Positions 1 to 11,676 of a stretch of DNA of 64,000 nt are shown piece after piece. The notes below the pieces were generated by a model, which saw nothing but the letters and a program-made list of their open reading frames with translations, ran no database searches and was not told the DNA's origin. This stretch comes from Amborella trichopoda (Eukaryota; Streptophyta; Magnoliopsida; Amborellales; Amborellaceae), in contig NW_006498220.1 in assembly GCF_000471905.2 (NCBI RefSeq), forward strand, positions 1,569,690-1,633,689, read 5' to 3'. The position numbers were made by a program, and so were the translations under genes. The first letter of the stretch is position 1. The number at the start of each line of letters is the position of its first letter.

Positions 1-835
1 GAAAGAGGGAAGACATAAAATGAAAGAGAGTTTAGGAAAGAGGGAGAAGAAAGAAAAGTAGAGAAAGAGAAAGAAAGTGACTTTAGGAAAGAGGGAGAAG
101 AAAAGAAAGTAGAGAGAGAAAGAAAGTGAGTTTAGGAAAGGTAGAGAAGAAAGGAAAGTAGATAGTTTAGGAAAGAAGATTAAGAAAGAGAGAGGGAAAA
201 TTAGGAAAGAGAGAGAAGAGATTAGGAAAGAAAGAATTATGAAAGAGAGAAGAAAGATTGTGAAGGAGAGGTAAAGGAGGCATGCACGACACTACCACTG
301 TCATGCATGTCAAGACAGATAGGAATATAGAGAGAGAAAAGCATGCACGGTGTTGCCATTACCGTGCAAGTCGAGAGAGCGAAGAAGAGAGAGAAGGAGA
401 GAGAAAGAGATAAAAAGAAGCATGCACGATGTTGCCACTTCCGTGCAACATGAGCATGAGCAGAATGAGCAGAGAGAGACAAAGAGTAGAGAAAGAGAGC
501 AGAGAGTAAGAGAACAGAAAGAGAGAGAAGCAAAGGGGAGAAAAGAAGGAAAAAGAAGAGAGAGAAAGACGAAGGAGATGGAGAAAGTGAAAAAGAAAAA
601 GAAGCATGCACGTCACTGCCACTGCCGTGCATGTCAAGAGAGAGAAGGAGAGAGAAAGGTAAATACCGAAAATATGCATAACTGTGCAAGTTAACAGAAA
701 GAAGAGAGAGAAGAAGAGAGAAAGAAGAAGAAAGAGAAGCAGAAAGAGAAAGAAAGAAGAAGAGAAGAGAGAGGAAGAAAGAAGAGAAAAAGAAAGATTA
801 TAATATGAGAGAGAAGAGAGGAGGACAGAGAGTTA
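1..835. repeat. Purine-rich tract with embedded hairpins (LTR L1)
   Basis: Nearly pure A/G on the plus strand, so pyrimidine-rich in the sense of the LTR. It is interrupted by short units that fold back. A perfect 8-bp stem CATGCACG/CGTGCATG lies at 605-612 and 626-633. A TGCACGG/CCGTGCA stem lies at 344-350 and 362-368. Related units sit near 281-310, 421-452 and 675-692. The long Ser/Leu- or Arg/Glu-rich reading frames here are compositional and not genes. Confidence 0.8.
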
Positions 836-908
836 CCTTCACTTTGGGGTATCAAGCATGTTATTCTCTCTTCTGGACATGGCCCTCAACTTCAAAGCAT
901 AACTCTAA

Positions 909-963
909 TTTTTATTAATCCCATTGAAGGTCCTTTACAATGAGGTATAACATATTCTATATA
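909..963 (-). promoter_or_regulatory. LTR L1 core promoter and polyadenylation signal
   Basis: On the minus strand a TATA-like CTATATAGAA (963-954) is followed about 40 bases later by AATAAAAA (917-909). The same TATA then AATAAA order appears in L2 (11601 and 11646), L4 (54070 and 54120) and L5. This fixes the transcription direction of the LTR as minus here. Confidence 0.6.
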
Positions 964-2266
964 GACTTGGGCCCAAAACATGGGTGGATGGCCAAAACAT
1001 ACCCTAATTGCTAAAAAATATAATTTATTTGAATTAAAAAAAAATCTAAAAATGGGTGTAAAATTACAGTTTTTCCCCTGCCAAACAATACACAAAAATT
1101 CAAAACAGTCCCTGCTGCAACCATGGAACATGTTTGATTTTCCTAGGAGGACTCTGGATTACCTCGACACCCGCATGGCCCAAAGATGATTACTTTCTCG
1201 TTACGCTCAGCATGACGATCGATTTGATACTAGCTATGAGCCACTGATCGTGTTTTTAGGCCATGATCATACGACTTGAAATTTGTATGAAACTTGAAAA
1301 CTTATTATCGATAGTGCACTTGTTTCTTGATGTATTTCTTTGGTTTCTTCACTGAATTGCACTGATTATGCCATCACGATCGATTTGCAACAAACGCAAC
1401 TCGATTTCGTGCCCGAACAAAGATTTTACAATTTTGGGTTAAAGTTGGAATTATGTAGAAACTTTAACACCTTAATATGCCAAATCTAACTGTTCATCAA
1501 ACGCATGGTACGGACCAGACATAGCCCTGGACTTTATGCATGCAATGCAACTGGTTTCACGTCCATCGGGTACGCAAGCTACGTGTTATGGTCGCTCGAG
1601 TGAGATGCACTACTGCTAATTTTCTACGACTCTTGTTCTCTAATTGTCATCTTCTCTCTAGCTTTTCTCCCTCCTCAGACATCGTCACGGGACGTGCCAC
1701 ATATCAAAATGCTCGTCTTGACTAAACATGCTAGCAAAATTTGAGCGCGAGCCGACTCTTAACGAGGGAGATATGAGCCTCAAAAGTTACTAGTCATGAC
1801 TATGAAAACCAGTCCCCTTTAATGAAGATTGGTGCATGGAGGGCGCATGGGAATAGCGTGCGGCCTACCCCTCTTCAAACTTTCACCAATAACTTTATCC
1901 TGGAGTGTCCGTTTAAGATGAAACTTGAACCCTGGGATTTTCTACCTTGCCGGATCCAATGGTGGTGATCCCACAGCCATTTGAAACTCCATTAATAGGG
2001 TTCCAGTTATAGGGTCTATTTTAGGGTGCTAGAGAACGATTTTTCTGAAACTGTTTCTTTGTCTTCACTGCATTAGACATGTCGGATTACAATGAAACTT
2101 GGCAGGTGCCCTTTCGAAGTCATTAGGAACAATCTCACCCGTTCTGGGGCAATTCTGAAACTATAAAAACTTTCACTGTAAGTCGGGGCTTTATTGATCG
2201 GCTTCTCTTTTATTCGCCATCGGATACCCAAGGTGCTGAAAAATGTCTTCCAATACCAAGAAAACA

Positions 2267-3500
2267 AGGAAAATTAATGAAAATTGGAGCATTACTCCCC
2301 TAGCTATTGAATCCATTAAGGGGATACAACAACAAATTCAAGTACCTATGCCAAAAAAATGGGTTGGCACAGGATGCCTAAACCGGCATCTGACACCATT
2401 ACTTTTCTAATTGTAGAAAATGCAGTTAAGACACTTGATAGACCCAGTGAAAACTTAAACAAAGTCAAGGAAGAAAATAAAAATGAAACAAAGGGGGACT
2501 CATCTGTCGATGAAAATTTTGAGCGAATGAAGAACCTCCCACTAAGGAACCCACGTTCCAAACTGAGCAGTTTAAGACAAGATCCAACGGTAGCCCTACT
2601 ACTATTGTCGAGGAGACCATAGGCATTAATCTAGGTATTGAAAAATGTCTTAAGATAACAAGAATTGCAAGCTCTCTGTCACCAGAAGAACAAGGCAAGA
2701 TGATCTCCCTCTTAAAGGAATACATTAACATATTTTCATGGTCCTATGAAGGTATGCCTGGCTTAAATCCCAAATTGGTACGCCGTCATCTTGCATTCCA
2801 TGAAGGGGCAAGAGCCATCAAACAGAAACTACGCCGATAAAAGCCTCACGTAGAGCTGATGATAAAAGAAGAGATTGACAAACTTTTAAAAGCAAAGTTC
2901 ATCGTACCTGTGGACTATCCGGATTGGATAGCCAATATCATAGTAGTACCTAAGAAAGATGGGAGAATCAAAGTTTCTATCGAGTATAGAGACCTGAACA
3001 AAGCATGTCCTAAGGATGATTTTCCTCTTTCAAATATAGATGTCCCTAGTTGACAACACTGCTCGACACCAGATGCTTACCTTCATGAATGGTTTCTCTA
3101 GCTACAATCAGATCCTCATGGCGAAAGAAGACAAAAAAAAAGACTTCCTCCATCACGCAATGGGGGACATACTGCTATAGAGTCATGCCTTTTGTTCTTA
3201 AAAATGCTGCGGCAACCTATCAGAGGACCATGACTGCTATATTTCATGACTTGATGCATGACATTATGAAAGACTATGTGGATGACAACCTCGTCAAATC
3301 CAATACTCGGGATGCCCACCTTCCCAATTTCAAAAGAGTATTTGAACGACTCCGAGAGCACTAATTAAAGCTGAATCCTCATAAGTGCACCTTTGGTGTT
3401 GATTCTTGCAAGCTACTTGGTTTCATTGTGAGCCAAAGAGGAATAGAAGTGGACCCAATGAAAATTAAGGCTATCTTTGAAATGCCACGTCCAAAGAATA
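2267..3500 (+). pseudogene. pol: Reverse transcriptase of element Y (broken)
   Basis: Ty3/gypsy RT remnant. Visible in order are an IFSWSYEGMPGL block near 2733, a conserved kinase-like KQKLRR step near 2821, IKEEIDKLL near 2862, VPKKDGRIKV near 2949, YRDLNKACPKDDFPL near 2986 and the catalytic YVDD at about 3278. The RT ends with a CTFGVDSCKLLGFIVSQRG block near 3389. Stops and at least two frame changes break it (stop at 2838; frame change near 3050). The frame enters directly from the L1 junction, so the upstream protease part was separated by that insertion. Function is the family's known role, not active here. Confidence 0.85.
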
Positions 3501-4560
3501 TTTGAGAAATTCATGGGTTACAAGGTAGAATACATGCTATTCAGATATTTATATTCCAAATTGCTGAGAAATGTGGTCCATTCAATCCTTTGTTAAAGAA
3601 GGAGACACTGTTTATCTGGGATGAGGCATGTCAAAAAGCCTTCGACCGTATAAGGGAGTACCTTCCTAACCCACCTATCTTGAGTCCACTTAATTCCAAC
3701 AAACCATTATTCCTTTACCTTGCTGTAACAGATAAGACAATGGGGGCGATGTTAGGGCACCATAATGACTAAGGAAAAGAGAAGAACATCTACAACATCA
3801 GTAAGACAATGGTCAACTATGAAATACGATACTCGGATGTGGAAAAACAGTGTCTAACCTTAGTATGGGCAACTCAAAAGTTGAGGCATTATGTGCTTTC
3901 TCATATCATCAAGTTGATATCTGAGATGGATCCACTCAAATACCTGCTAGAAAGACATGTTCTAAATGGACGATTAGCCAAATGGAGAATACTCCTAAGT
4001 ACATTTGACACCGAATATGTTACTCAGAAATCAGTCAAGGGGCAAGCAATTGCCGATCACTTAGCTAAGCATGACATACCTGACAGCGTCCCCATCAAAA
4101 CAGAGCTCCATGATGAGGACCTCTTTGTCATTGAGGATCCCACTTGAGAGTTATACTTTGGCGGGGCTAGAAATGAATACGGCACTGGCGTCGGAGTCAT
4201 CCTATGCTCTTAGAAGAAAATAATGTTTCCAACCGCTATAAGGCTCAATTTTACGTGCACAAGCAAGGTTGCAGAATATGAAGCCTAAATAGCTAGTCTA
4301 GAGAATGCCCTTGAACTCCAAATTGAACAATTACGGGTCATGGGTGACTCTCTGCCTGTAATAAATCAAATCAACGAAAATGGAAGATTAGAGACAAAAA
4401 TCTCCAGCACTACCAGGACTCAGTTGGAAAGTTGTCAAAATGCATCAAAAGAGTAACCTTTCAACATGTGACTCGGGAAAATAACAGGTTCGCCGATACC
4501 TTGGCCACTCTCGCATCAATGGCGAACAGTCCTCCCCAAATGAGTGTCCAAATATTCTAC
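3501..4560 (+). pseudogene. pol: RNase H plus second (Tat-type) RNase H of element Y
   Basis: Two RNase H-like modules follow the RT. The first (about 3590-4085) has a FLYLAVTDKTMGAML start with the usual first acidic residue lost, then DVEKQCLTLVWATQKLRHY. The second (about 4148-4400) has the pattern ELYFGGARNEYGTGVGVIL, then KVAEYEA and VMGDSLPVINQ. A second RNase H is a hallmark of plant Tat elements. The expected FDGA is FGGA here, removing the first catalytic aspartate, whereas element Z keeps FDGA at 58990. In-frame stops are present at 3771, 4147 and 4213. Confidence 0.8.
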
Positions 4561-5045
4561 ATTAGACACAAGAGTAATCTTTCTCCTCCCAAGATGGAGT
4601 AGGAAGAAGAAGATCAAGAATCAGAGAAGGAAGAAGAAGTGATCACTCTCAGGGCCAACCAGATAGTCAAAGCTAAGCCCTAGTATCATGATGTATTAGT
4701 CTTACTCAAAGATGGAATGTATCCCGAAGGATCCTCAAAGAGTGACAGATACGCCTTAAGAAGATTCTCAATCAACTTCTTGGTCAAATAAGACATCCTC
4801 TATAAGAAGTCCTTTGAAGGAATCCTCCTAAAGTGTATTGACCAACCACAGGTCAACACAGTGCTCAAAGAACTACACAACAAAAGAGGACACTCAGGGG
4901 CAGCAATCCTAGCTTTAAAAGTCAGAAGACAATGATACTACTGGACTACTATGGCTGAAGATTGTTGAAAATATGTGAAGAGATGTCTTAAATGTCAAGT
5001 TTATGGGGATCACATACATGTTCCTTCCATGCCACTCAAACGAAC
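4561..5045 (+). pseudogene. pol: Integrase zinc finger of element Y; catalytic core deleted
   Basis: A degenerate HHCC region is readable: ELHNKRGHSG near 4868 supplies the histidines, and KRCLKCQ near 4983 the cysteines, with YYWTTMAEDC between. The homologous stretch in element Z (59690-59815) leads into an integrase core, but here the sequence leaves the family after about 5040 and no DDE core follows. I infer a deletion in this copy. Confidence 0.75.
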
Positions 5046-5121
5046 ACCTCTGTAAGAGTTAAAAGAAATCAAACCCCTGGAAATTCTAAGGGGACCACTA
5101 GGGCCACTTTCACCTGATTTT

Positions 5122-5553
5122 TTGAATAAGCTGCCTATATGGGATGAAGAATCAGACTTTACAGATCAAATCATACTATTCCTTGAAGAGAAAGGATCAA
5201 AAGAAAATGATAGGGGCAGGGGTATGATTCCACTTCTTGGGGTACCCCACTTTAAAAGAAAAGAAGAAGATCCAACAGGGGCAGTCCTATCCACCAGTTT
5301 GATAGGGATCGCCCCATCTGATGAAAATACTATAGAGGTAGTTTCATCGAAGGTACTGATTGTCTCATCAAATGGAGACGACCCTACATGGGCAGCCCTA
5401 CGAAACCACTTGATAGGGGCACCGTCACTTGATGATGTAAATAAAGCAGGGGCAATCGGTGTGGCCCACACCTTATCTGACGACTCTCAACATGCCTCGA
5501 GGCGATATACTCCTCAAGAGCAACACGAAGTTGCAATTGAAAAATATTATTGA
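5122..5553 (+). CDS. Unrecognised 143-residue ORF in element Y
   Basis: Open from an ATG at 5122 to a stop at 5551, downstream of the truncated integrase. I do not recognise it. It is acidic and carries two similar internal segments, EDPTGAVLSTSLIG (about residues 51-64) and DDPTWAALRNHLIG (about 92-105), each followed by a Ser/Asp-rich stretch, which suggests an internal duplication. It may be a remnant of a pol linker region or of an inserted fragment. The absence of stops over 143 codons, in an otherwise stop-ridden element, is mildly notable. Confidence 0.4.
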   Translation: MNKLPIWDEESDFTDQIILFLEEKGSKENDRGRGMIPLLGVPHFKRKEEDPTGAVLSTSLIGIAPSDENTIEVVSSKVLIVSSNGDDPTWAALRNHLIGAPSLDDVNKAGAIGVAHTLSDDSQHASRRYTPQEQHEVAIEKYY

Positions 5554-7398
5554 AAAGGCGTGGGGTGATCAACTTACTCCTTCCCTTCAAATAAGCTAAG
5601 TGGGGCATCCATGCTTTGCTTAAGCATTCTACTCTATGGTATTGACAACATAAGGAATTGAAAATTAGAAAAAAAATAAATAGAAAAAAGAGACAAAGAA
5701 AATGAGCTTAGTCAACCTAATAAGATACTAAAGGATTAGAAAGCTCAGAGTGACTCCCAGTTTGAAAATCAAAACTTGAATGAAGTAGTCCATGGAAGAA
5801 ATATTTTATAAAGATTCGAAAACCTTTGTCAATGAAGTATCATATATAAACTAGGGGAAAAGAAAATCTAAGGATCACCAAGGCTAGGACCTCCTTACCA
5901 CTTGGAAGAAGCAAGGATGATCAAGTTCTTATTGTTTTGTTTAGGACGACGTGCCACAAGAAGGAAAAAATTGCCACCAACTCTTCTCCTCCTCCTCTAT
6001 TTCCATCTTCTTTAAAAGAAAAAAAAAAAATTTTCTGCCGAGATGAAAAATCAAAAAGGAATCTCGGGCATTGGAAAAAAAGCCATTAAGCTGAACACCC
6101 GAAACGAACCCACTGGGCAGAACACTCGAAAGGGACCCTAGAGGCAGAGAAAAAAAAAAAAGAAATCCGCCAGACTGAAAATCGGGACCCTGAGCGTTGG
6201 AAAAAAAAACTACCAGGCTGAACACCCGAAAGGGACCCCGGGGCAATAGAAAAATAGAACTGCTCTGTATTTTCGTCTCTTCTCCAAAATCTCCAGAAAT
6301 TCTTCTCTTCTCAAATGAGAATGGCGTCAGAAAGCAAATGAAGGCAGTAGTCCAAGTCAAACCAGAAGAGGCTCAACTATCTGAAATATGAAAGAGTGGT
6401 AGTGGAGGAACAAACTTGGAAGCCCAAGGATATTCTAAACACTCTGAGGCATATCCCATATTATCCAAGACACTAGTTTTCTTGGAAAAACAAGAAAAAA
6501 TCTTCTTTAAATTGTGACATGAGAGCCAAGATTGGAAGATGAGGAGGTACTTAGTGATTTCTCGTCCTAAAAGTCCCAAGTAGAGGCTCAACAAGCTCAT
6601 TAAAAAAAAAAAAAACGAAGAAGAAGAGAGAGCTCCATGGTAGCATGAGCCTAAACTACTTACCAAAACTTGCTTTTCAAAATTTCTCATCTATCGTCAA
6701 AATTTTCCCTATTTATTTTATGAGTTTTCAAAAAACTTACTTTCTTTGGTTAAAACGTAGCTCGAAACTCTATTTCTGTTTCAAAATTCAATCTATCTTT
6801 AAAAACTTCTAAAATGTTTTAAAAAAATGAAGGAGTTTCATGGAGGCTTGGATATGTTGCGTCAGCCGCCACCAAATCTTGGATTGCCATGCTTGAAAAC
6901 ACTTAGGAAAACAGATACGAACCCACGGTTCCCATATAAAAAAGCCTGAACCTGTGGACCCCAAGAATCAGAATCGAAGGCGAACAAGAAGTTCAATTAG
7001 CCAGAAATTTATCATTACATCATTTCTTCTAAATCAAAGTCTCATTCGATTGGAGAGTCAAACCCCAAGAAAAAGTTCTAAAGTCAAAGATGACTAGATT
7101 GGCAGCTTCCCAGGTAACATTAGAGTGACTACAACAAGGAGTGTCACTGGCTCAAAGATAGTATAGTTCCTATTGAGTGTCACTTCAGATGCCAATTATC
7201 AGAGACCTCTCAACCGCACTGACTCAAAGATGGTAGTGTTAGTTTGATGTCTTACAGATCAAAAGCATCCTTCAGTGTACCGCCTACCTAATTGGTACTG
7301 GTCATTCGAAAGAATGATTCCTATAAAAAGGTTTTCCTTCCCACCGTGTCTCAGGTGTCTACTTCTTTGCCATTCACCTGATGACCTAGGTGAATGCT
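5554..7398 (+). other. Element Y 3' non-coding region
   Basis: No supported gene. A-rich, with repeated phrases around 6090-6260 (a block of about 55 bases with GAACACCCGAAA and GGGACCC recurs near 6100, 6125 and 6220). The region 7100-7330 holds two similar short segments ending in CTCAAAGAT. It runs into the polypurine tract, which fits the 3' untranslated part of a Tat element. Confidence 0.55.
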
Positions 7399-7411
7399 AA
7401 GTAGGGGCAAC
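7399..7411 (+). promoter_or_regulatory. Polypurine tract of element Y
   Basis: AAGTAGGGGCAAC lies immediately before the LTR start TGTAGACAC. A similar GTGGGGCAAGC lies before LTR L4 at 52698. In this family such a tract primes plus-strand DNA synthesis. Confidence 0.65.
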
Positions 7412-8582
7412 TGTAGACACTCCCCATAAAATTCTGGCTACGAGAACTCCTAAAAGCCTCGATTCTGGTCTTAAAGGACCACACAAACTCTAGTAGTCCA
7501 TAGGAAACCTAGACCCAATTTAATTGTCCCAAAACTACCCAAATTCTATCTCAACTTGAAGTAGAGCTCGAGATCTTTCCAACGGTCCAAGAATCGCCTG
7601 AATCGGACCTGTGGATAAAAATATATAGCAAATGACAATTTCATCCCTGTGAGACCCAAGTGTCGAGCCGCGGGCCGAGATATAACTCGGCCCAACAGTC
7701 CCAGATGCGAGCTGATGATGCAGTCAATTCATCTGATGACGTAGTAAACATGTTTTCTTTAATTAGATAAGGCTAAAATTTTAAGATAAATCCAAAAATT
7801 TTGAAAAAATTCTAAAAAAATCAAGAAAAATTACCAATGGAATTCTATAAATACCCCCTCTCCCTAACCTAGAAGGGGATAGAAAAATAGACCAAAAAAG
7901 AAAAAATCCCTAAGAAAATCTCGAAATTAGAAAATAGCACAAAAAATACCCAAAAATAAGAAAATGCCCTGGAAAATTTCTAAAAAAGTAAGAAAATTCC
8001 CCAAAAATACCATAAAATCCCAGAATTCATATTCAACCTTAAGAGATCCCAAAACCTTTAGAAAACTAAGAAAAATCTCTGTTAATCCCAAGAAAAGCTT
8101 AGATAGACCCTACCTAAAATTCATAGAATGATCTAGGTCAAAAACCTTTGATCTACAAATTCCAGCAAGAAAAATGCATCCAAAAAAAGGAGATGGTGGG
8201 GCACATCGGAAGAGCGGCTTGATCCAAGCGCGAAACTCTAGGTTTCAGGTCCCTAGAGGTTAGTATCACTTTTTTTGCTTAATTTTGTTTGTTTTTCTTC
8301 CTTTAATTATCTGCTTTACTTTTTTTTCTGGAAACTAATTCATCCTTAGATCTAATTAAATTTAGAAGTTTTTTTTTTTTAATTTAAAATACTGTTTTGG
8401 AGCTGGAGCTGCCAGTGGACTAAGAACAAGATTGGATCTATATAGATCTGGGATTTTCTGAGCCCATAATTCAAGCGACCCCATTTTCTCTACCTTTTCA
8501 AAAATAACACAGTTTTGCTAAGATTTGAGCAGATCTCATCCCAGAGATCGACGTAGATTGGAGCATAAATAGCATTCTTGCA
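7412..8582 (+). mobile_element. H-type LTR, 3' LTR of element Y
   Basis: Starts TGTAGACACTCC right after the polypurine tract. It has a TATA box at 7846-7853 followed by an A-rich stretch without an obvious ORF. The end is assigned to the CA at 8581-8582, because sequence beyond it resembles the gag leader of element E. Unlike the L-type LTRs it lacks a polypurine hairpin tract. No second copy occurs in the window. Confidence 0.6.
7846..7853 (+). promoter_or_regulatory. TATA box of LTR H
   Basis: TATAAATA followed by a C/T-rich start region, the expected U3/R boundary about 435 bases into the LTR. Confidence 0.55.
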
Positions 8583-8624
8583 ACCCTCGACCTCTTAAGG
8601 CCCGACCCAGTAATCCATCTGCAA

Positions 8625-10288
8625 GTGGCACACACTTGCCACCCCCCACGGACAACTCCAAGCTCCCAACCGAAAGTTCACTGGCGAATGTCTTCTGCCC
8701 CGTTCGTCCCTTCTCCTTTGGACAAGCTGCTTAGGACTTGGTACTCGAATGCTTTTCCTAAGAGTACCGACGTGAAGAACCCTCTTCACACCTGCCCTAT
8801 AATTGGTGCCCACAAAAGAGCTCGGGGCAAGGCTCTTTTGGAGGATGAAGTCTTCTATGCCCCGTCTCTCCTCAGGCCAAGGCCGAAGTCCAAGCTGATT
8901 CCTTTCCTTGACCCACATTCTTTGTCGCATCTCATGGAGACGGCTCGCTCATGTTTGAATAGAGCGGACCTTTCACAATTACAATCCCTGTCTCAGTTGT
9001 GGAGGGAAGTACACCAGAGCTTGAGAGCCGAACATGACAGAGGCCTTCGAATAGTCCCAAGAGATGAAGCTAAGAGACATGGGGAAAGCAAGCCTGCTGA
9101 CCCCTTGGCCGAGAATCCCTTTTATCCACTACAAGTTCTGGCAAAGCCTAAGATGGAGGAATCCTGCATGGTTGTTAACGTCGTAGGAGACGACCTAGAC
9201 GTCCAACACATGCGGTCCCAAGACCGTCGCGAACCGGTCCTGACCAGATCAGCGTACAAGGCTCAAGCTCAGTCAGGGTATGCTGATCGACCTGCCACAT
9301 CCTATCCGACAAGCACACCAGCCTACAACCACACAAGAGATCAATCCCCTAGAGGAAATTGTCAGTGTGATGGTCGTTAACGAGCCCAATGATGATCCAG
9401 AAGACCGCATGAATCAGTTCGAGGACATGATTTGTAAGAGGATGAAGAAGATTGACCTGATGGAAAGTACACGACCTGGGAACTCCTCACACCAGGAAAT
9501 TAATTCTCCTCATCCATATATTTCAGTCCCAAAGTAGTCACCTCCTGCGCATGACTATTCCTCTTCTCCGCAGGTCTCACAAGCTGACATTGATGCCATG
9601 GTCACTCACAGTTTGTGAGCAAGATAGGTTTCTGGTGTACAAGATACAGCCTTGTATTGGTAACCCTATCCATCTTATATCGACCAGCTCCCTTTTCCCC
9701 CTAATTACTAGAAGGGGAAACTCCTGCTCTTCAATGGCACAAGTTCGCCCCACCAGCACATCGTCCACTTCCATTCGGCATGTCAATAGACATCAAATGG
9801 TGGGAAACTTCTTCTCCATCAGTTTGTTGAAACCCTTGACAGGCCGACATTCAAGTGGTATGCTGGACTCCCTCCAAACTCAGTGTAGATCTGGGAAGAA
9901 ATGGAACAATTATTTTATAAGAGTTTCTATGAGGTTCAAAGAGAATTCCAGACTATCGAGCTTCTCACATTGACCCAGAACCCAGACGAGCCAGTCAACT
10001 AGTTCATAGCAAGATGAAGAGATTTAGCTGCGTATCAAGCTACCCCCATGCCTGAAATTGATGCAGTTCAAACGTGCGTGTGAAACATGCGGTTGGATAT
10101 ATCCCTTCAAGTTGAGGTTTCCAACCCAACCTCTATAACGGATTTGATCTCTAAAGCAGTTCGGATAGAGAGTGTCCTTAAACACCATGGCAAGCTTCAA
10201 ACCCCAACGTCAAGAGAAGAAAGCAATCGAAACTCAGGCAATGCTCATTCCAACTCTTGGGGAAATCAACAGAAATAAGTGATCAATG
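8625..10288 (+). pseudogene. gag: gag of element X, first part
   Basis: An open frame of 251 codons (8625-9380) leads into a frameshifted capsid region. The capsid signature is near 9895-10060: a WEEMEQLFYKSFY-type block, ELLTLTQNPDEPVN, then ATPMPE, in changing frames. Element E has the closely similar EMEQLFYQCFY and ELLTLTQDLGEPLDKFIAQW on the minus strand at 20480-20860. Known role of the family: the structural protein of virus-like particles. The frame stops at NQQK near 10270 and is cut by LTR L2 at 10294; it resumes at 36083, where E's uninterrupted gag gives the matching order. Confidence 0.8.
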
Positions 10289-10293
10289 CTTCT
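10289..10293 (+). repeat. Left target-site duplication of LTR L2
   Basis: CTTCT immediately before the LTR start TGTTTGAAGACA. The partner at 36083-36087 is CTACT, one mismatch. Confidence 0.7.
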
Positions 10294-11676
10294 TGTTTGA
10301 AGACATTTTTCAGCACCATGGGTCCCCAATGTAGAATAAAAAGAGAAGTCGGTCACTAAAGCCTGACAAACAGTGGAAATTTTGACAGTCTCTGAATGGC
10401 CCCATAACTGATCAAGATCTTCTTGAGGACTCCAAAAGGTCTCATGCCAAGTTTCGTCATATTCTGACATGTCTAAGGCAACGCAGGCTGAGACACAGTG
10501 TTGACAGAATAGGCCTCTCACACCTTGAAACGGACCCCTATAACTGAAACCCTACTTTTGATGCTCCAAATTGATGTGGTATCACTGCCATTAGATCTGG
10601 CACAGTTGAAAACCCATATGGGTCATGTTTTAGTTTAATCGGTCACTCCAGGACAAAGTTACGGGTAAAACACTAAAACAAGAGGAGCCACACACTATTC
10701 CCGTGAGGCCACCCTATAGTTAAATACTATTAAAGGGACAGTCACGAACAGTGACTTGCAATTCTCATATATCACTCACACGAGTTTGGATGACGTTCAA
10801 ATTGTGTGAGCATATTCGTCTCATTAAGACGAGCGTTTCGATATGTGGCACGCCCCGTGATGAAGCCGCACGAAGAAAAGCTAGAGAGAAGTTGTCGATC
10901 TGTGAAGGAAGTTGCAGAAAAATCAGCAGCATCATGCCTCACTCCAGCGGCCAAATCACAGTGCTCGTGAGCTTGATCGATATAAAGCCAGTTGCATCGC
11001 GTGCATAAGGCCCATGACTATTGCTGATCCAAACCCCGCACATGATGAACAGTTGGATCTCGTGCATGAAGCCGATGAAGTGACTGCAAATTCCAAATGC
11101 TAGAATTCTAGATTCCGACCAAAACTCAAAAGTTATGAAATCTTCGTCCGGGCACGAAATCGAGCTGCGTTTGTTGGAACGTGAATGTGACGGCATGCCC
11201 AGTGTGATCCAATGAAGAAATCATGGAAAAACATCAAGGAACGAGCACACTATCGATTTGAAGTTTGCAAGATTCATCCAAAATTCAAGTCCCATGATCG
11301 TTGCTTAAAAACACGATCCATGGCTCGAAGTTGGTATCAAATCAATCGCCATGCAGAGCCCTACAAGAAAACAATCATCTTTCAGACAAACGAGCACCAG
11401 AGCAACCCCGGGTCATCCATGAAAGATCATGCACGTTCTAGGGCAGCCGTAGGGATTGTTTTGAAATTTTTACAATTGTTAGGAAGGGGCAAATCAGTGA
11501 TTTTGCACCCTATTTTTCTATTTTATTTAATTCAATTAAATCTTAATCTTTACCAATTAGGTTTAATTTTGATCAATCCACCCATGTTTGGACATAACTC
11601 TATATATATCACATACTCTCATTATACAAGGACCGAACTTTACTTAATAAAATCTCCATCTTTTCTCATTGTTGGG
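10294..11676 (+). mobile_element. Solo LTR L2, left part
   Basis: U3 and start of R of a plus-oriented L-type LTR. It begins TGTTTGAAGACA and has a TATA stretch at 11601-11609 and AATAAA at 11646-11651. It is broken at 11676 by element E and continues at 34502. The two parts add to about 2,964 bases, close to the 2,926 of E's 5' LTR. It is solo because gag sequence flanks it on both sides. Confidence 0.8.
11672..11676 (+). repeat. Left target-site duplication of element E
   Basis: TTGGG directly before the E terminus TGGTTATG. The exact partner TTGGG is at 34497-34501, after which L2 sequence resumes. Confidence 0.85.

Larger units (their letters stand above)
1..2266 (-). mobile_element. L-type LTR copy L1 (left part outside window)
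   Basis: Minus-oriented long LTR that shares a U3 block (about 1180-2250) with copies near 10294, 33060-34496, 52709 and 62390-63796. The shared block holds phrases such as the one around 1218-1260 that recurs at 33487 and 62745. Its U3 end lies at about 2266, read on the minus strand as TG followed by a variant of the TTGGAAGACA start. It abuts the interrupted pol of element Y, so it inserted into Y. The other end and its target duplication are outside the window, so whether it is solo or one LTR of a full element cannot be told. Confidence 0.75.
2267..8582 (+). mobile_element. Element Y: Tat-lineage Ty3/gypsy, 3' part
   Basis: Plus-strand element made of a decayed pol (RT, RNase H, second RNase H, integrase zinc finger), an unknown ORF, an A-rich 3' region, a polypurine tract and a 3' LTR (H type, 7412-8582). 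Its 5' part lies left of the window or was cut by L1. It sits inside the leader of element X: sequence right after its LTR matches the gag leader of sister element E. The right boundary is placed at the last CA before that homology and could be off by tens of bases. Confidence 0.65.

Noticed and set aside
237..694. Overlapping ORFs on both strands in the first 700 bases
   Set aside because: Caused by A/G-only composition of the LTR tract; no protein-family features.
8636..8653. Possible PBS after LTR H, making H the 5' LTR of X
   Set aside because: The stretch 8583-8660 resembles E's gag leader, which is far from E's PBS. H is therefore better explained as Y's 3' LTR inserted in X.
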